DNA from: Thioclava sp. ES.031 | GTDB lineage: Bacteria > Pseudomonadota > Alphaproteobacteria > Rhodobacterales > Rhodobacteraceae | Length of the DNA: 64,000 bases | Direction: 5' to 3' | Assembly (NCBI RefSeq): GCF_002563775.1 | Contig: NZ_PDJO01000001.1 | Location: 320,001 to 384,000, forward strand | Part shown: positions 61,700-64,000 of the stretch, one piece after another | How positions within the stretch are numbered: the stretch's first letter is position 1 | How the letters are laid out: every line of letters starts with the position of its first letter | Notes under the pieces: model-generated | Seen by the model: only the letters and a program-made list of their open reading frames with translations | Database searches by the model: none | What the model was told of the DNA's origin: nothing | Position numbers and translations under genes: made by a program

Positions 61700-62296
61700 T
61701 TACGAGCGCATGTCCACCTGCGTCTCGAGATTGGTCAGCAGTTCCGACACGGTCCAGCCGAGCTTGACCTGACCATTGGCGGCTGCGCCTTTCGGCACGT
61801 TGATCTTGAACAGCGACACGGTGGTGTCGAGCTTCGGCGAGGTGCGGATATAGACGGTGTCGTAGCCGTCATTCGCCTCGACCTTCTCGATCATGCCGAT
61901 GATGTTGCCGTCGACGCTCATTGCCTTGTCTTCGGCATTGGCGGCGGTTTTCATGCCCGCGATGCCGGCTTCGTCGGTCAGCTGGCGCTGCGCGGGGATC
62001 ATTTCCTCACCCATCGAGGTGCTGTTGAACGTCGCGGTGCCGGTCTTCACGTCGGTGATGCCGTACTGGTCGGTCGACTCGAAGGTGTTCGAGGAGGTCA
62101 CCGCGGGCGGCGTGCCCGTCGAGGTTTCCTGACCCGGCACGGTGCCGGTGCGATAGTCGGCGATGCCGTAATACTGGCCGTCATCATTATTCGTGGAGGG
62201 CACTTTCGACAGGTCGAGGGCCGAAGCCGAGCCTGCGATGGTCATCGCGCCAATAAGAGCGGTCGAAGCGGCAAAGATGTTTTTGGCGGTAGTCAT
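61700..62296 (-). CDS. Exported protein with an internal duplication; possible PRC-barrel-like C-terminus
   Basis: A 198-residue protein with a Sec signal (MTTAKNIFAASTALIGAMTIAGSASA). The mature N-terminal half holds two related units, QYYGIADYRTGTVPG and QYGITDVKTGTATF, in a Ser/Thr-rich stretch. The C-terminal half (AMSVDGNIIGMIEKVEANDG to SLFKINVPKGA) has the strand-turn pattern of PRC-barrel-like proteins, weakly. Monocistronic with its own terminator. Role unknown; probably periplasmic. Confidence 0.7.
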   Translation of the reverse strand: MTTAKNIFAASTALIGAMTIAGSASALDLSKVPSTNNDDGQYYGIADYRTGTVPGQETSTGTPPAVTSSNTFESTDQYGITDVKTGTATFNSTSMGEEMIPAQRQLTDEAGIAGMKTAANAEDKAMSVDGNIIGMIEKVEANDGYDTVYIRTSPKLDTTVSLFKINVPKGAAANGQVKLGWTVSELLTNLETQVDMRS

Positions 62297-62542
62297 GTCT
62301 GAATCCTTCCAACTGGTTACTCAAGTGCTGCGCCGTTGCTGGCGTCGGGAAAGGAACGGGCTGAACCGGCGAAAGTTCACTGAAATTTTTGTGAACGAGA
62401 TCGTGGATTTTTTAATGAACCGAAGGGGATAGTTGCGCGTAGAGCGGGGTTTGCTCGGTCGCGACCGCGAGAAACTTCGTGAGATCGGCGCTGTGGGGAG
62501 GGGGCTTCGCGCCGTGCGTGAAAGCCGCATCCGGGCGTTGGA

Positions 62543-62570
62543 CAAAAAAAAGGCCGAGCAAAGCTCGGCC
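62543..62570 (-). terminator. Intrinsic terminator of the LysR gene
   Basis: GGCCGAGC (62552-62559), loop AAA, GCTCGGCC (62563-62570), with eight A before it on the plus strand, so the minus transcript ends in a T run. The rest of the 426-bp gap 62297-62722 holds no gene I can support. It must contain the promoter of the exported protein gene, just upstream of 62296. Confidence 0.92.
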
Positions 62571-62722
62571 AAAGTCCAACAGGGAGGTAGAAGGTGCTGC
62601 GCCTTTCGGCACGGCCAACCCTTCTGAGCCTCATTTATGGGCAGTTTGTTAACGCATCAAGGGAAAACATGCTGCGGGCGCATCATGGCCGGTATGCGTT
62701 GCGGTAAAGTCGCGGTGCAACC

Positions 62723-63625
62723 CTAGGTTGAATCGCCCGCCTTGAAGCGCCGATAGTTGGTGATTTCTTCCTGAATGAAGTCGCGGAAAGCGGTCACACG
62801 GCGCGAAGAGCGCAGCTCTTCGGGGTAGGCGAGGAAGATCGGGATCTCGACCGATTCCAGATCGGGCAGCACCCGCTGGAGGTCGTTGAAATCGGCGGTC
62901 AGGTAGTCGGGCAGGATGCCGATGCCGATATGGTTCAGCACGGCTTGCAGCACGCCGAAGTAGTTGTTCACCGTCAGCGTCGAGCTTTGATCGAAGGCCA
63001 GAACCTGCCGCGCGAGCTGCGCGCCCGCCTGTACCTGCGGGGTGCGCGGGGTCTGGCAGATCAGGCGATGCTTGCGCAGATCCTCGATCTTTTCGGGCGA
63101 GCCCCATTTCGCGAGATACTCGGATGTCGCGTAAAGCCGCATCCGGATGTTCAGCAGGCGCTTGCGGATCAGGTCGGCCTGCGCGGGCTCTTTCATGCGC
63201 ACGGCGACATCGGCCTCGCGCATCGGCAGGTCGAGAACCCGCTCCTCCAGCATGAGGTCGATCTTCAGATCGGGATACTTCTCGTAGAGCTTCGTCAGGC
63301 GCGGCGCGAGCCAGAGCGTGCCGAAGCCCGTCGTGGTGGTCACGCGCAGCTCGCCGAAGACTTCTTCTTCGCTGTCACGGATGCGTGCGGAGGCGCTGTC
63401 GAGCTTTTTCGCCATCGACGAGGTGGCTTCGAACAGCAATTCGCCCTGCTCGGTGAGAATCAGTCCGCGGGCGTGACGGTGAAAAAGAGTCGTTCCGAGG
63501 GCCTCTTCGAGCGCCCGGATCTGTCTGCTCACGGCAGATTGAGACAGATGCAATGCGTCGCCAGCATGGGTCAAAGACCCCGCATCGGCCACTGCATGAA
63601 AGATTCTGAGCTTGTCCCAATCCAT
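62723..63625 (-). CDS. LysR-family transcriptional regulator, divergent to the indolepyruvate oxidoreductase gene
   Basis: A 300-residue LysR regulator. The winged helix is DKLRIFHAVADAGSLTHAGD then LHLSQSAVSRQIRALEEALG. The effector domain begins around FGELRVTTTTGFGTLWLAPR. The start at 63625 gives MDWDKLRIFHAV, the normal family start. It is divergent from the indolepyruvate ferredoxin oxidoreductase gene, which it may control through a dyad at 63724. Regulation is inferred from position. Confidence 0.88.
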   Translation of the reverse strand: MDWDKLRIFHAVADAGSLTHAGDALHLSQSAVSRQIRALEEALGTTLFHRHARGLILTEQGELLFEATSSMAKKLDSASARIRDSEEEVFGELRVTTTTGFGTLWLAPRLTKLYEKYPDLKIDLMLEERVLDLPMREADVAVRMKEPAQADLIRKRLLNIRMRLYATSEYLAKWGSPEKIEDLRKHRLICQTPRTPQVQAGAQLARQVLAFDQSSTLTVNNYFGVLQAVLNHIGIGILPDYLTADFNDLQRVLPDLESVEIPIFLAYPEELRSSRRVTAFRDFIQEEITNYRRFKAGDST

Positions 63626-63723
63626 TAAGGTCACTTTCGCTTTATCATCTGCTGTTCCGCGCAAGTTTCTTTACATTAATCTTGACGATTTACGAAACCG
63701 CTAAGTAACAATTTTCCGCTTTC

Positions 63724-63744
63724 TAGGTCAGATATTATGACCTA
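63724..63744. promoter_or_regulatory. Perfect dyad TAGGTCA-N7-TGACCTA in the lysR/ior intergenic region
   Basis: TAGGTCA (63724-63730), spacer gatatta, TGACCTA (63738-63744). The 7-bp arms are perfect complements. The dyad lies about 40 bp upstream of the oxidoreductase start and about 100 bp upstream of lysR, where it would overlap or adjoin the ior promoter. A likely operator. Confidence 0.6.
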
Positions 63745-63782
63745 CCATGTCTCCATGCCCAGTTAGCAAGGGGAGGTGCTTA

Positions 63783-64000
63783 ATGGGAAGGCAAGAAATA
63801 TCCCTAGCGGATCGGTTCGACCTTACGAAATCTCCGGTTTTGCTGAACGGGACGCAGGCTTTGGTGCGTCTCGTTCTGGCTCAGGCCGCGCGCGACAAGG
63901 CGGCGGGACTGCATACGGCCGGCTATGTCACAGGCTATCGCGGTTCGCCGCTCGGCGCTGTCGATTTGCAGATGGCGCGCGCCAAGACCGTGCTGGAAGA
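63783..64000 (+). CDS. Indolepyruvate ferredoxin oxidoreductase (fused IorAB type), 5' part, cut by window end
   Basis: The first 72 codons and 2 bases of a long gene. SLADRFDLTKSPVLLNGTQA then LVRLVLAQAARDKAAG and YVTGYRGSPLGAVDLQM are the typical opening of the large fused indolepyruvate ferredoxin oxidoreductase. That enzyme oxidatively decarboxylates aryl pyruvates from aromatic amino acids to aryl-acetyl-CoA. GGGGAGGTG is 6 bases before the ATG. The gene reads out of the window. Confidence 0.88.
   Translation, partial: MGRQEISLADRFDLTKSPVLLNGTQALVRLVLAQAARDKAAGLHTAGYVTGYRGSPLGAVDLQMARAKTVLE

Noticed and set aside
62412..62618. 68-codon minus-strand frame between the exported protein and LysR genes
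   Set aside because: It would start with TTG and run through the LysR terminator hairpin; no homology features.

Overview
This 64 kb window is high-GC DNA from an alphaproteobacterium, most likely a member of the Rhodobacterales (Rhodobacter/Thioclava/Roseobacter type). The evidence is the rRNA operon ending in tRNA-fMet, the RuvCAB order, a DUF1523 protein, a PuuE-UraD fusion, a PrtD-type type I secretion locus, a probable Irr-type iron box, and the start of a fused indolepyruvate ferredoxin oxidoreductase gene. The genus is a guess. Dense overlapping gene pairs (TGATG and ATGA junctions) and long antisense shadow frames are typical of such genomes.

Layout. 1-2.4 kb: end of an rRNA operon (23S, 5S, initiator tRNA, terminator). 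2.6-3.2 kb: decayed IS21-type element. 3.3-6.4 kb: DEAD-box helicase and a cation antiporter (minus strand). 6.5-12.3 kb: xylulokinase, aldose epimerase, and glycerol use (glpD, glpK). 12.4-15.3 kb: ureide catabolism (allantoinase/OHCU decarboxylase fusion, ureidoglycine aminohydrolase, ureidoglycolate lyase). 15.3-19.8 kb: alcohol dehydrogenase, a LysR regulator, glutaryl-CoA dehydrogenase and a class III CoA-transferase (lysine/glutarate catabolism). 19.9-24.5 kb: metal transport (HupE-like operon with a DUF1007 protein, and feoAB behind likely Irr and FNR sites).

24.5-33.8 kb holds the most unusual locus. It is a type I secretion inner-membrane pair (HlyD-type adaptor and PrtD-type ABC ATPase) followed upstream by two large acidic or glycine-rich proteins with no recognised domain. 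These two proteins share a short repeated motif, Q-[IVA]-N-x-[LV]-x-D-x-D. A 638-bp intergenic region separates them from a divergent LuxR-type regulator. A reasonable reading is a dedicated exporter with surface or matrix substrates under CsgD/VpsT-like control. That is inference.

33.8-41.2 kb: an HWE-type histidine kinase with a single-domain receiver, a YeeE/YedE sulfur transporter, an MFS transporter, msrA, prmA and small proteins. 41.4-44.1 kb: ruvC-ruvA-ruvB followed by a group III truncated globin. 44.2-51.7 kb: a run of minus-strand genes (YcjF/YcjX pair, succinate-semialdehyde dehydrogenase, P1-family peptidase, SDR, aldehyde dehydrogenase). 51.9-57.5 kb: L,D-transpeptidase, panB-panC, an ArgE/DapE-type deacylase and three small membrane proteins. 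57.6-61.6 kb: grxD, bolA, an FUSC-type membrane protein and purL. 61.7-64 kb: an exported repeat protein, a LysR regulator, and the first 72 codons of indolepyruvate ferredoxin oxidoreductase.

A family of at least seven related intergenic repeats runs through the window. Each has a GAAATATCCCGGGG-type box and a GGGGGC-GCCCCC hairpin. They lie at gene ends, several touch stop codons, and one seems to supply the ribosome binding site of the next gene.
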